The notes beneath the pieces are model-generated. The model saw only the letters and a program-made list of their open reading frames with translations, was not told where the DNA came from and made no database searches. Below, in pieces: positions 15,605 through 24,271 of a stretch of DNA of 64,000 bases. Origin of the DNA: Pseudomonas wuhanensis (lineage in GTDB: Bacteria > Pseudomonadota > Gammaproteobacteria > Pseudomonadales > Pseudomonadaceae); the NCBI RefSeq assembly GCF_030687395.1, contig NZ_CP117430.1:5332001-5396000 (forward strand), read 5' to 3'. The translations under genes and the position numbers were made by a program. How positions within the stretch are numbered: position 1 is the stretch's first letter; every line of letters begins with the position of its first letter.

Positions 15605-16957
15605 TTACAGTCGACCCAGATCATTGACCAGAGCAAGTAACATCACCCCGACCACCAAACTGATACCGATCTGTATCCCCCAACCTTGCACCCGATCCGA
15701 CAAGGGACGACCACGCGCCCACTCGATCAGATAAAACAACAAATGTCCCCCATCCAGTACAGGAATGGGCAACAAATTCAGAACCCCCAGGCTAATACTC
15801 AGATAAGCAAGGAAATTCAGGAAATCAGCGACGCCCGACTGGGCAGAAGCGCCCGCCACTTTAGCAATGGTTATCGGTCCACTCAAGTTTTTTACCGAGA
15901 GCTCACCGAACAACATTTTCTTGAGCGAATCGAGGGTCAGTACACTCATGGTCCAGGTGCGTCGGGCACCCTCGCCAATCGCAGCCACCGGACCGTAACT
16001 GACTTCGCGAATCATCTCTGGCGGCCATTCGACCGCTTTCACCCCGGCACCCAGATAACCATTGGGTGACTTGCTCTCGCCGCGTGCGGCCAACGTCACA
16101 GGGACGTCGATTTGAGCACCATCGCGCTCCACGCGCAGCATGATTTTGGTATCCGGATGCATACGGACGATGTCGACTACCTGCTGCCAGTCGTCCAGCG
16201 CCTTGCCATCAAGGGCCAACAAGCGGTCACCCGGCTTCAGGCCCGCAGCCTTCGCCGGCCCTTTCGGATCAAACTCGGCCAGGACTGGAGGCAACGCCGG
16301 ACGCCAAGGACGAATACCCAGCGAGCGAATCGGATCTGGCTCCTCGGCCCCCTTGAGCCACTTGTCCAGCACCAACTCACGGGGAGAGTCCACCGTGGAG
16401 CCCTGTTCGCGGACCAGCAATTGAAGGGAACCGCTCTCACCCAGACGGCGGATCAGTTGCAGGTTCACCGCGGCCCAGCCGGAGGTTGGCTCGCCATCGA
16501 TGGCCATAATTTCCTGGCCAGGGCTCAAACCTGCCTTGGAGGCAATACTGCCGGACTCGACCGCACCGATAACCGGCCGCACCTGCTCGCTGCCCAGCAT
16601 GGCCAACGCCCAGAAAAACACCAAGGCCAATAGAAAGTTGGCGATCGGGCCGGCCGCGACGATGGCGATGCGTTGACGGACAGATTTGCGATTGAAGGAT
16701 TGATCGACCTGATCGGCCGGGACCTCGCCTTCGCGCTCATCGAGCATCTTCACGTAGCCACCCAACGGGATGGCCGCGACCACGAATTCAGTGCCTTTAC
16801 TGTCGTGCCAGCGCAGCAGCGGCATGCCGAAGCCCACGGAGAAACGCAGCACTTTGACCCCACAGCGACGCGCGACCCAGAAATGGCCGAATTCGTGGAA
16901 GGTGACCAGCACACCCAGCGCTACCAGGGTGCCGACAATCATATAGAGCGCGCTCAT
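15605..16957 (-). CDS. rseP: Site-2 protease RseP
   Basis: RseP is the inner-membrane zinc metalloprotease that makes the second cut in the anti-sigma factor (RseA; MucA in Pseudomonas), releasing the envelope-stress sigma factor (RpoE/AlgU). The 450-residue protein has the HEFGH zinc motif at residues 21-25 in the first membrane helix, two PDZ domains (around EQVRPVIGAVESGSIASKAG and LAEFDPKGPAKAAG), and the third zinc-ligand region PIPVLDGGHLLFY near the C-terminus. The ATG at 16957 (MSALYMIVGT) is favoured; a start 13 codons upstream would put a charged tail in front of the first helix. Confidence 0.96.
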   Translation of the reverse strand: MSALYMIVGTLVALGVLVTFHEFGHFWVARRCGVKVLRFSVGFGMPLLRWHDSKGTEFVVAAIPLGGYVKMLDEREGEVPADQVDQSFNRKSVRQRIAIVAAGPIANFLLALVFFWALAMLGSEQVRPVIGAVESGSIASKAGLSPGQEIMAIDGEPTSGWAAVNLQLIRRLGESGSLQLLVREQGSTVDSPRELVLDKWLKGAEEPDPIRSLGIRPWRPALPPVLAEFDPKGPAKAAGLKPGDRLLALDGKALDDWQQVVDIVRMHPDTKIMLRVERDGAQIDVPVTLAARGESKSPNGYLGAGVKAVEWPPEMIREVSYGPVAAIGEGARRTWTMSVLTLDSLKKMLFGELSVKNLSGPITIAKVAGASAQSGVADFLNFLAYLSISLGVLNLLPIPVLDGGHLLFYLIEWARGRPLSDRVQGWGIQIGISLVVGVMLLALVNDLGRL

Positions 16958-17009
16958 GTACTTTCTCCGCAATCCTATCAGTGCTGCATGGGGCAACGTA
17001 TTGCAGCAC

Positions 17010-18200
17010 TTATCGCCCGTGACGGCTCAACCATTGCCCGGCCAGTACCCGTGCTTTCGCATCAGCCGTAAACACTGCCTCGAGATCATCTACCGCAACC
17101 ACAGGCTCGAGGTTCAACACTTCCTCGATAATACTCGCGATTTCCAGGTAGCGAACCCGTCCGTCGAGAAACGCCGCCACAGCCACCTCATTCGCGGCAT
17201 TGAGCATGGCCGGCGCACTGTTGCCAGCCTCGGCGGCTTGACGCGCAAGGCGCAGGCAAGGGAAACGCTCCTCATCGGGCGCCTGGAAATCCAGGCGAGC
17301 GATGGCAAACAGGTCCAGCGGCGCAACGCCCGAGTCGATTCGCTCTGGCCAGGCCAGGGCATTGGCGATCGGCGTGCGCATGTCCGGATTGCCCAACTGC
17401 GCCAATACCGAACCATCGATGTAGTCGACCAGCGAATGAATCACGCTCTGCGGGTGAATCACCACTTCGACCTGGGACGGCGTGGCGTCGAACAGCCAGC
17501 AGGCTTCGATCAGCTCGAGCCCTTTGTTCATCATGCTGGCCGAATCCACCGAAATCTTGCGCCCCATGGTCCAATTCGGGTGCGCACACGCTTGCTCGGG
17601 AGAAACATGCGCCAGTTCGGCCATGGGTGTCTGCCGGAACGGTCCGCCAGAGGCTGTCAGTAAAATCCGACGCACACCGACCGCACCAAGTCCACGAGCG
17701 AAATCCTGTGGCATGCACTGGAAAATCGCGTTGTGCTCGCTGTCGATCGGCAGCAGCACCGAACCGCTTTTGCGCACGGCCTGCATGAACAGCGCACCGG
17801 ACATCACCAGCGCTTCTTTATTGGCCAGAAGAATCTTCTTGCCGGCCTCGACCGCCGCCAGGGTCGGACGCAAGCCCGCCGCACCGACGATGGCCGCCAT
17901 CACCGCATCGACTTCCGGATCGGAGGCGACCTGACACAAGCCCTCCTCCCCTACCAGAACGCGGGTCGACAGACCGGCTGCGCGCAAATCGTCCTGCAAC
18001 CTTGAGGCAGCGCCAGATTCCGGCACGACGGCGAAGCGCGGCGAATGACGCGCACACAGTGCCAGCAACTCACTCAAACGAGTGAAACCGCTCAAGGCGA
18101 AAACCTGATAACGCTCGGGATGACGGGCAATGACGTCGAGGGTGCTCAGGCCAATCGAACCGGTCGCTCCCAGCACGGTAATCTGTTGTGGGCGGCTCAT
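17010..18200 (-). CDS. dxr: 1-deoxy-D-xylulose 5-phosphate reductoisomerase
   Basis: Dxr (IspC) converts DXP to MEP with NADPH, the first committed step of the non-mevalonate isoprenoid pathway that feeds undecaprenyl phosphate and quinones. The 396-residue protein begins with the dinucleotide-binding motif [10 protein letters not shown]. It contains [12 protein letters not shown] and the substrate/metal region [21 protein letters not shown]. The start at 18200 gives a 4-nt overlap with the cdsA stop and is preferred over an ATG four codons earlier. It lies two genes downstream of uppS, which uses the pathway's product. Confidence 0.97.
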   Translation of the reverse strand: MSRPQQITVLGATGSIGLSTLDVIARHPERYQVFALSGFTRLSELLALCARHSPRFAVVPESGAASRLQDDLRAAGLSTRVLVGEEGLCQVASDPEVDAVMAAIVGAAGLRPTLAAVEAGKKILLANKEALVMSGALFMQAVRKSGSVLLPIDSEHNAIFQCMPQDFARGLGAVGVRRILLTASGGPFRQTPMAELAHVSPEQACAHPNWTMGRKISVDSASMMNKGLELIEACWLFDATPSQVEVVIHPQSVIHSLVDYIDGSVLAQLGNPDMRTPIANALAWPERIDSGVAPLDLFAIARLDFQAPDEERFPCLRLARQAAEAGNSAPAMLNAANEVAVAAFLDGRVRYLEIASIIEEVLNLEPVVAVDDLEAVFTADAKARVLAGQWLSRHGR

Positions 18201-19000
18201 GCTGCCATCCACAGCAGCACTGCGAATACCGGAATCGCTGCCGTCAGGCTGTCGATGCGGTCCAGCACGCCGCCGTGGCCGGGCAGCAGATTACTGCTGT
18301 CCTTGATCCCCGACTGGCGCTTGAACATGCTTTCGGTGAGGTCGCCGACCACTGAAATGAATACGATAATTGCGGCACCGAACAGGCCCATCAGCATCTG
18401 AGCGAAACTCCAGTCCCGCACAAAACCGACGATTGCGGTAATCACCAGACTCACCAGCAAGCCGCCGTATACGCCTTCCCAGCTCTTGCCAGGGCTGACC
18501 TGGGGCGCCAACTTGCGTTTGCCGAAGGCCCGACCGGAAAAGTACGCACCAATATCGGCACCCCAGACCAGCACCATTACGGCCATGATCAGCCAGTTAC
18601 CCAAGGGTTCCTGCTTGATCAGAACCAGGCCTTGCCAGGCCGGCAACAGAATCAACAAACCGATCACCAGTTTGCAGGCAGCACTGGCCCAATGTTGACT
18701 GGACTGTGGATAGGTCAGCACCAGATACGTGGCCACGCCCCACCAGAGCACTGCAGCACCCAACACCCAAGGCGCGAGCCCCGGCAGGATGTGCATGAAA
18801 AACAGCATCAACGCGACCACAGCGGCATAGGCAAGGCGAATCGACTGAGCAGCGAAACCTGCCAACCGCGCCCACTCCCACGCCCCGAGCGTCACCACCA
18901 GCCCGATGAACAGCGCAAAACCGGACCCTTCGAGCAGGAAAAACCCGCACAGGGCAATCGGCAGCAGAATCAGCGCCGTGATGATTCGTTGTTTAAGCAT
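18197..19000 (-). CDS. cdsA: Phosphatidate cytidylyltransferase
   Basis: CdsA makes CDP-diacylglycerol from CTP and phosphatidic acid, the branch point for all phospholipids. The 267-residue polytopic membrane protein has about eight hydrophobic segments. Near the C-terminus it has the family signature around [19 protein letters not shown] followed by [14 protein letters not shown]. Its start overlaps the uppS stop by 1 nt and its end overlaps dxr by 4 nt, so translation of all three is probably coupled. Confidence 0.97.
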   Translation of the reverse strand: MLKQRIITALILLPIALCGFFLLEGSGFALFIGLVVTLGAWEWARLAGFAAQSIRLAYAAVVALMLFFMHILPGLAPWVLGAAVLWWGVATYLVLTYPQSSQHWASAACKLVIGLLILLPAWQGLVLIKQEPLGNWLIMAVMVLVWGADIGAYFSGRAFGKRKLAPQVSPGKSWEGVYGGLLVSLVITAIVGFVRDWSFAQMLMGLFGAAIIVFISVVGDLTESMFKRQSGIKDSSNLLPGHGGVLDRIDSLTAAIPVFAVLLWMAA

Positions 19001-19755
19001 TAAACCCGGGCTCCAGCCTCGACCTGCTCGCTCGTTTTACCGAAGCGACGCTGGCGAGAAGCGAAATCGGCTAGCGCATTGCGCATGGCGTCGTGTTTGA
19101 AGTCCGGCCAGAACAGGTCGGAGAAGTACAACTCGGCGTAAGCCAGCTGCCACAGCAGGAAGTTACTGATGCGATGCTCGCCACCGGTACGGATACACAA
19201 GTCTGGCAGCGGCAGATCGCCGGTCGCCAGACAGGTTTGTAACAGCTCTGGGGTAATGTCCTCCGGACGCAGATGCCCGGCCTGAACTTCGCGAGCCAGA
19301 CGCTGCGCGGCTTGCGCGATATCCCACTGACCGCCATAGTTGGCGGCGATCTGCAGGACAAAGCGGTTGGCACCGACAGTCATCGCCTCGGCTTCGCGCA
19401 TGGCGGCCTGAAGCTCCGGGTGAAAACGCGAACGATCGCCAATGATGCGCAAACTGATGTTGTTGTCGTTGAGGCGCTTGGCCTCGCGACGCAACGCCTT
19501 GAAGAACAGATCCATCAAGGCACTGACCTCATCGGCCGGGCGCTGCCAGTTCTCGCTGGAGAAGGCGAACAGGGTCAGTACTTCAACCTTGGCCTCGGCA
19601 CACACCTCGATGACCGCACGCACCGCATCCACGCCTGCTTTATGCCCGGCGACACCCGGCATAAAGCGTTTTTTCGCCCAGCGATTATTACCATCCATGA
19701 TGATCGCGACATGGCGCGGCACCGCGGACGGCGCAGTCTGCTTTGTCTTATCCAT
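19000..19755 (-). CDS. uppS: Undecaprenyl diphosphate synthase (cis-prenyltransferase)
   Basis: UppS extends farnesyl diphosphate to the C55 lipid carrier used for peptidoglycan and LPS O-antigen. The 251-residue protein has the signature IIMDGNNRWAKKR with catalytic Asp21, the FAFSSENWQRP motif, and the C-terminal DLCIRTGGEHRISNFLLWQ(L/A)YAEL(Y/V)F-type substrate region. It lies 13 nt after frr and overlaps cdsA by 1 nt. Confidence 0.97.
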   Translation of the reverse strand: MDKTKQTAPSAVPRHVAIIMDGNNRWAKKRFMPGVAGHKAGVDAVRAVIEVCAEAKVEVLTLFAFSSENWQRPADEVSALMDLFFKALRREAKRLNDNNISLRIIGDRSRFHPELQAAMREAEAMTVGANRFVLQIAANYGGQWDIAQAAQRLAREVQAGHLRPEDITPELLQTCLATGDLPLPDLCIRTGGEHRISNFLLWQLAYAELYFSDLFWPDFKHDAMRNALADFASRQRRFGKTSEQVEAGARV

Positions 19756-19768
19756 TAAAACGTGACCC

Positions 19769-20326
19769 TTATACGGCCATCAGGTCTTTTTCTTTCTGCG
19801 CCAAATTCGCGTCGATTTCAGCCACGTATTTTTTGGTCAGATCATCAATTTCGCCAGTAGCGCGACGCTCTTCGTCTTCGCTGATTTCCTTTTCCTTGAC
19901 CAGGTCCTTGAGCTGGCTGTTCGCGTCACGACGGATGTTGCGCACCGCAACACGGGCATCTTCAGCGACATCGCGAGCCTGCTTGGTGAAGCCCTTGCGG
20001 GTTTCTTCAGTCAGGGCCGGCATGGAGATCAGCAACAACTCACCGAGGTTGGTCGGGTTGAGGTTCAGACCCGCGCTACCGATGGCTTTGTCGACGGCAC
20101 CCAGCATGTTGCGCTCAAAGGCAACTACTTGCAGGGTACGGGCGTCTTTAACGGTGATGTTCGCCACCTGTTTGATCGGAGTGTCGGAGCCGTAGTACGG
20201 AACCATCACACCTTCCAGAATGCTTGGGTGGGCCTGACCCGTACGAATACGACCGAAGTTGTGAGCCAGCGACTCGACGGATTTTTTCATGCGCTCTTGA
20301 GCGTCTTTCTTGATTTCGTTGATCAT
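19769..20326 (-). CDS. frr: Ribosome recycling factor
   Basis: RRF splits post-termination ribosomes together with EF-G. The 185-residue protein has the usual length and helical composition: [19 protein letters not shown] at the start, the [16 protein letters not shown] hinge region, and the C-terminal helix rich in Lys and Glu ([20 protein letters not shown]). Its ATG overlaps the pyrH stop by 4 nt. Confidence 0.98.
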   Translation of the reverse strand: MINEIKKDAQERMKKSVESLAHNFGRIRTGQAHPSILEGVMVPYYGSDTPIKQVANITVKDARTLQVVAFERNMLGAVDKAIGSAGLNLNPTNLGELLLISMPALTEETRKGFTKQARDVAEDARVAVRNIRRDANSQLKDLVKEKEISEDEERRATGEIDDLTKKYVAEIDANLAQKEKDLMAV

Positions 20327-21066
20327 TGTTGGCCTTCCTCGATCAGGGTCCCTTCAGCGCCGCCATGTACGATGTTCAGCAGGGCGCCGGGCTTGTTCAT
20401 GTTAAATACGCGCAACGGCATCTTGTGGTCGCGGCACAGGCAAATGGCCGTCAGATCCATCACGCCCAGCTTGCGATCCAGTACTTCATCATAAGTCAGA
20501 TGATCGAACTTCTCGGCATGCGGGTCTTTGAATGGATCAGCCGTGTAAACGCCATCGACCTTGGTTGCCTTGAGCACGACGTCAGCGTCGATTTCGATTG
20601 CACGCAAACAGGCTGCCGAATCCGTGGTGAAGAACGGATTACCGGTACCGGCCGCGAAAATCACGACTTCCTTGGCGTTCAGGTGACGCATGGCTTTGCG
20701 GCGATCATAGTGATCGGTCACGCCAACCATGGAAATGGCCGACATCACGATGGCCGAGATATTGGCACGTTCCAGCGCATCGCGCATCGCCAGGGCGTTC
20801 ATCACAGTGGCCAGCATGCCCATGTGGTCGCCAGTAACCCGATCCATGCCCGCCGCGCTGAGCGCCGCGCCGCGGAACAGGTTGCCACCACCGATCACCA
20901 GACCGACCTGAACACCGATGCCGACCAGTTGGCCAACTTCCAGAGCCATGCGATCCAGAACTTTGGGGTCGATCCCGAACTCTTCCGAGCCCATCAGGGC
21001 CTCGCCGCTAAGCTTGAGTAGAATGCGTTTATAGCGAGCCTGATAACCACTGCCCTGCTGAGCCAT
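20323..21066 (-). CDS. pyrH: UMP kinase
   Basis: PyrH phosphorylates UMP to UDP and feeds the UTP used by PyrG in the same cluster. The 247-residue protein is of the amino-acid-kinase fold: [14 protein letters not shown] at the N-terminus, [10 protein letters not shown], and the [13 protein letters not shown] and [12 protein letters not shown] segments typical of the bacterial hexameric enzyme. A 210-nt gap with the tsf terminator lies upstream, so pyrH probably starts a new transcription unit leading to frr and uppS. Confidence 0.98.
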   Translation of the reverse strand: MAQQGSGYQARYKRILLKLSGEALMGSEEFGIDPKVLDRMALEVGQLVGIGVQVGLVIGGGNLFRGAALSAAGMDRVTGDHMGMLATVMNALAMRDALERANISAIVMSAISMVGVTDHYDRRKAMRHLNAKEVVIFAAGTGNPFFTTDSAACLRAIEIDADVVLKATKVDGVYTADPFKDPHAEKFDHLTYDEVLDRKLGVMDLTAICLCRDHKMPLRVFNMNKPGALLNIVHGGAEGTLIEEGQQ

Positions 21067-21220
21067 TGCGAATCTCTCCTGCGGCGTATTTTAAAAATTC
21101 TTTGCGAGCTGTTTACAGCTGGCGTTCACTCTAGCTTGGCACTGCTTCAGCGCCATCGGAACATGGCTTTGTAAGCCAGTTCCAAAAGGAAACCAATTAA
21201 AATTGGCAACCCCATCTGAA

Positions 21221-21252
21221 AAGAGGCTGCGCGCGTGAGCGGGCAGCCTCTT
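21221..21252 (-). terminator. Rho-independent terminator after tsf
   Basis: AAGAGGCTGC / GCAGCCTCTT form a perfect 10-bp stem with a 12-nt loop about 25 nt past the tsf stop. In the transcript sense the stem is followed by TTC and then mixed sequence, so the T-run is short. It marks the probable end of the rpsB-tsf operon before pyrH. Confidence 0.7.
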
Positions 21253-21276
21253 CAGGGCGACAGTTAAAAAACCGTC

Positions 21277-22140
21277 TTATTGCTTGGCGGCAGCCAGCTG
21301 GGCAGCAACTTCTTCAGCGAAGTTGTCGACCGGCTTCTCGATGCCTTCGCCTACTTTGAAGTAGGTAAAAGAAACGATTTCAGCACCGGCTTTCTTGGCC
21401 AGTTCGCCGACCTTGATTTCAGGGTTCTTGACGAACGCCTGCTCAACCAGGCTCGCTTCAGCCAGGAACTTGCTGATACGACCTTTGACCATGTTTTCAA
21501 CGATGTTTTCTGGCTTGCCAGCGATCTTGTCAGCGTTGAGGGTCAGGAACACGCCTTTCTCGCGCTCGATCGCTTCAGCGGAAACTTCCGATGGCAGCAG
21601 GAATTCAGGGTTGGTGGCCGCTACGTGCATAGCGATGTCCTTGGCCAGCTCAACGTTGCCGCCCTTGAGAACAACCGCGACACCGATCTTGTTGCCGTGC
21701 AGGTAACCACCAACAACATCACCTTCAACGCGAGCCAGGCGACGGATGTTGACGTTTTCGCCAACCTTGCCGACCAGAACCAGGCGATCGGCTTCTTGAG
21801 CTTCGACCAGCGGAGCGACATCAGTCAGCTTGTCAGCGAATGCCTTTTCTACGCTGGAAGCAACAAATGCCTTGAAGTCGTCTTGCAGGGCCAGGAAGTC
21901 GGTCTGCGAGTTCACTTCCAGCAGAACGGCGGATTTACCGTCTTCTTTAAGAGCGATCGCGCCTTCAGCGGCAACGTTGCCAGCTTTTTTGGCAGCCTTG
22001 ATGGCGCCCGAAGCACGCATGTCATCAATGGCTTTTTCGATGTCGCCGCCGGCCTTGGTCAAGGCCTTTTTGCAATCCATCATGCCTTCGCCGGTACGCT
22101 CGCGCAGTTCTTTGACCAACGCTGCAGTAATCTCTGCCAT
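21277..22140 (-). CDS. tsf: Elongation factor Ts
   Basis: EF-Ts exchanges GDP for GTP on EF-Tu. The 287-residue protein starts MAEITAALVKELRERTGEGMMDCKKAL and has the conserved SQTDFLALQDDF (TDFVA-type) motif in the core that contacts EF-Tu. The start at 22140 matches the family; an upstream in-frame extension of 11 codons is spacer sequence. It follows rpsB across a 192-nt gap with a strong hairpin, the usual arrangement that gives rpsB and tsf different expression levels. Confidence 0.98.
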   Translation of the reverse strand: MAEITAALVKELRERTGEGMMDCKKALTKAGGDIEKAIDDMRASGAIKAAKKAGNVAAEGAIALKEDGKSAVLLEVNSQTDFLALQDDFKAFVASSVEKAFADKLTDVAPLVEAQEADRLVLVGKVGENVNIRRLARVEGDVVGGYLHGNKIGVAVVLKGGNVELAKDIAMHVAATNPEFLLPSEVSAEAIEREKGVFLTLNADKIAGKPENIVENMVKGRISKFLAEASLVEQAFVKNPEIKVGELAKKAGAEIVSFTYFKVGEGIEKPVDNFAEEVAAQLAAAKQ

Positions 22141-22277
22141 TTTCAAATTCCTCTTGGATAGGTTTTCAACCATTCCACCCGATCGAACGGGCGTTCAATT
22201 CTTCCCGAACCACCCTTGTTAGCCGCTGCACGTTACAGATGCTGTAGCTGCGCTGCTCACAAATGGTTTTCGAGGTG

Positions 22278-22306
22278 GCAAAAAGGGGGCCAAGCCCCCT
22301 TTTTGC
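22278..22306 (-). terminator. Attenuator/terminator hairpin between rpsB and tsf
   Basis: A perfect 12-bp inverted repeat, GCAAAAAGGGGG / CCCCCTTTTTGC, with a 5-nt loop lies 26 nt after the rpsB stop. In the transcript sense the last arm carries five Ts, so it works as a classical intrinsic terminator that probably lets part of the transcription through into tsf. Confidence 0.85.
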
Positions 22307-22332
22307 TTACTGAGTCAACGCCAGGGCGTCAA

Positions 22333-23070
22333 TTACTCAGCTGCAGCTGCCGGAGCTTCTTCAACGAACTGCTCGGTGCCGCCAGCAACGTGGTTGCGAC
22401 CGCGGATTACAGCGTCAGCCATCGAACCCATGTACAGCTGGATAGCGCGGATTGCGTCATCGTTGCCTGGGATAATGTAGTCAACGCCTTCCGGGCTGCT
22501 GTTGGTATCGACTACGCCGATAACCGGGATGCCCAGCTTGTTGGCTTCGGTGATCGCGATGCGCTCGTGATCAACGTCGATAACGAACAGAGCGTCTGGC
22601 AGACCGCCCATGTCCTTGATACCACCCAGGGAACGATCCAGCTTCTCAAGATCGCGAGTGCGCATCAGCGCTTCTTTCTTGGTCAGCTTGGCGAAAGTAC
22701 CGTCTTCGGCTTGTACTTCAAGGTCACGCAGACGCTTGATGGAAGCACGGATGGTTTTGAAGTTGGTCAGCATGCCGCCCAACCAGCGGTGATCGACGTA
22801 CGGCGAACCGCAACGTGCTGCTTCTTCAGCAACGATCTTGCCAGCGGAACGCTTGGTGCCGACGAACAGAATCTTGTTTTTGCCCTGGGCCAGACGCTCT
22901 ACGAAAGTCAGAGCTTCGTTGAACATTGGCAGGGTTTTTTCAAGGTTGATAATGTGAATCTTGTTACGCGCGCCGAAAATGTACTTACCCATTTTCGGGT
23001 TCCAGTAACGGGTCTGGTGACCGAAGTGCACACCGGCCTTCAGCATATCGCGCATGTTGACTTGGGACAT
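22333..23070 (-). CDS. rpsB: 30S ribosomal protein S2
   Basis: S2 binds the head-body junction of the 30S subunit and is needed for S1 binding. The 245-residue protein begins [27 protein letters not shown], includes the HIINLEKT and [10 protein letters not shown] segments, and ends in an Ala/Glu-rich tail. It is the first gene of the minus-strand cluster; its leader and promoter lie in the 373-nt gap shared with map. Confidence 0.98.
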   Translation of the reverse strand: MSQVNMRDMLKAGVHFGHQTRYWNPKMGKYIFGARNKIHIINLEKTLPMFNEALTFVERLAQGKNKILFVGTKRSAGKIVAEEAARCGSPYVDHRWLGGMLTNFKTIRASIKRLRDLEVQAEDGTFAKLTKKEALMRTRDLEKLDRSLGGIKDMGGLPDALFVIDVDHERIAITEANKLGIPVIGVVDTNSSPEGVDYIIPGNDDAIRAIQLYMGSMADAVIRGRNHVAGGTEQFVEEAPAAAAE

Positions 23071-23209
23071 GATAGTTCCTTAATAAGTCGGGTTTGGCCT
23101 CCACGTATCCCAATGACCAACCAGCAGCTTCAGCTGAAGGCACCCAGGTCATCGTGTCGACACGTGTGTGGATTTAAGCTTTTCAGGGTATCCCCGGAAA
23201 GCGGCGCAT
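23071..23209 (-). promoter_or_regulatory. Putative rpsB leader (S2 autoregulatory region)
   Basis: Downstream of the probable rpsB promoter the leader would be about 130 nt long. It contains two perfect 12-bp palindromes, CTTCAGCTGAAG (23128-23139) and CGTGTCGACACG (23153-23164), that can form hairpins. In gammaproteobacteria the rpsB leader is known to bind S2 and repress rpsB-tsf. That this leader does the same is inferred from position and structure only. Confidence 0.5.
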
Positions 23210-23215
23210 TTTATA
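23210..23215 (-). promoter_or_regulatory. Probable -10 element of the rpsB promoter
   Basis: In the transcript sense GATATAAAATGCGCCGC contains a TATAAA -10 box followed at once by a GC-rich discriminator, as expected for a stringently controlled ribosomal promoter. The -35 region (about 23233-23238) is a poor match to TTGACA, so the call is tentative. Confidence 0.4.
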
Positions 23216-23352
23216 TCACAAGGCAGAAAAAAACGGAACCCGGATTCTGAAAACCTGGGGAATGCTTTTGGCCCCCGCCTTGGAATCCCCTCAGAATGCG
23301 CCATCCTATAGAGGGAAGCGATGCACAGAGGCTCAGATTTGCGCTGATCGTC

Positions 23353-23361
23353 TGATAGAAT
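23353..23361 (+). promoter_or_regulatory. Possible extended -10 promoter for map
   Basis: TGATAGAAT gives an extended -10 (TG-N-TAGAAT) about 80 nt before the map start codon. No clear -35 box is seen at the usual spacing. It would fire away from the rpsB promoter, which fits the divergent layout. Confidence 0.35.
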
Positions 23362-23443
23362 CGTGTTTTTCAGGGCCGCGACAATTGTTCGCGCAACGCC
23401 CATTTCGTTTTAGAAGGCGCCATTGAGCGCAGAGAGAGCCTGT

Positions 23444-24226
23444 ATGACCGTCACCCTCAAAACCCCAGAGGACATCGCAAAAATGCGGATCGCCGGCAAA
23501 TTGGCCGCCGACGTGCTGGAAATGATTGCTGATTATGTCAAACCGGGTGTCACCACCGAAGAGCTGGACCGCATCTGCCACGACTACATCGTCAATGAGC
23601 AGAAAGCCATCCCTGCCCCGCTCAACTACAAGGGCTTTCCGAAGTCAATCTGCACCTCGATCAACCACGTGGTCTGCCACGGCATCCCGAACGAGAAACC
23701 GTTAAAGGATGGTGACACGCTGAACATCGACGTCACTGTGATCAAGGACGGCTACCACGGCGACACCAGCCGCATGTTCCACGTCGGTTCCGTTCCGGTC
23801 TGGGCCGAGCGTCTGTCCCAGGTGACTCAGGAATGCATGTACAAGGCCATCGAACTGGTCAAACCCGGCTGCCGCCTGGGCGATATCGGTGAAGTGATCC
23901 AGAAGCACGCGGAAAAGAACGGCTTCTCGGTGGTTCGCGAGTTCTGCGGCCACGGCATCGGCAAGGTGTTCCACGAAGAACCGCAGATCCTGCACTACGG
24001 CCGCGCCGGCACCGGCATGGAACTGAAAGCCGGCATGACCTTCACCATCGAGCCGATGATCAACCAGGGCAAGGCCGACACCAAGGTGCTGGGCGATGGC
24101 TGGACCGCCATCACCAAGGATCGCAAGCTGTCGGCTCAGTGGGAACACACCCTGCTGGTGACCGAAACCGGCTACGAGATCTTCACCCTGCGCAGCGACG
24201 ATACGATCCCGCGCGTTTCGGCCTGA
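23444..24226 (+). CDS. map: Methionine aminopeptidase, type I
   Basis: Map removes the initiator methionine from nascent proteins. With the ATG at 23444 the protein has 260 residues, the normal type I length. The metal and catalytic residues are all present: His79, Asp96, Asp107, His170 (EFCGHGIG), Glu203 (FTIEPMI) and the late Glu in SAQWEHTLLVTE. A TTG seven codons upstream is in frame but less likely. It starts the plus-strand half of the window and is followed 45 nt later by glnD. Confidence 0.97.
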   Translation: MTVTLKTPEDIAKMRIAGKLAADVLEMIADYVKPGVTTEELDRICHDYIVNEQKAIPAPLNYKGFPKSICTSINHVVCHGIPNEKPLKDGDTLNIDVTVIKDGYHGDTSRMFHVGSVPVWAERLSQVTQECMYKAIELVKPGCRLGDIGEVIQKHAEKNGFSVVREFCGHGIGKVFHEEPQILHYGRAGTGMELKAGMTFTIEPMINQGKADTKVLGDGWTAITKDRKLSAQWEHTLLVTETGYEIFTLRSDDTIPRVSA

Positions 24227-24271
24227 TCCCGCCCGCACCGTTCCCAGCCTTACAGAAAGGAAAGCCAATCG

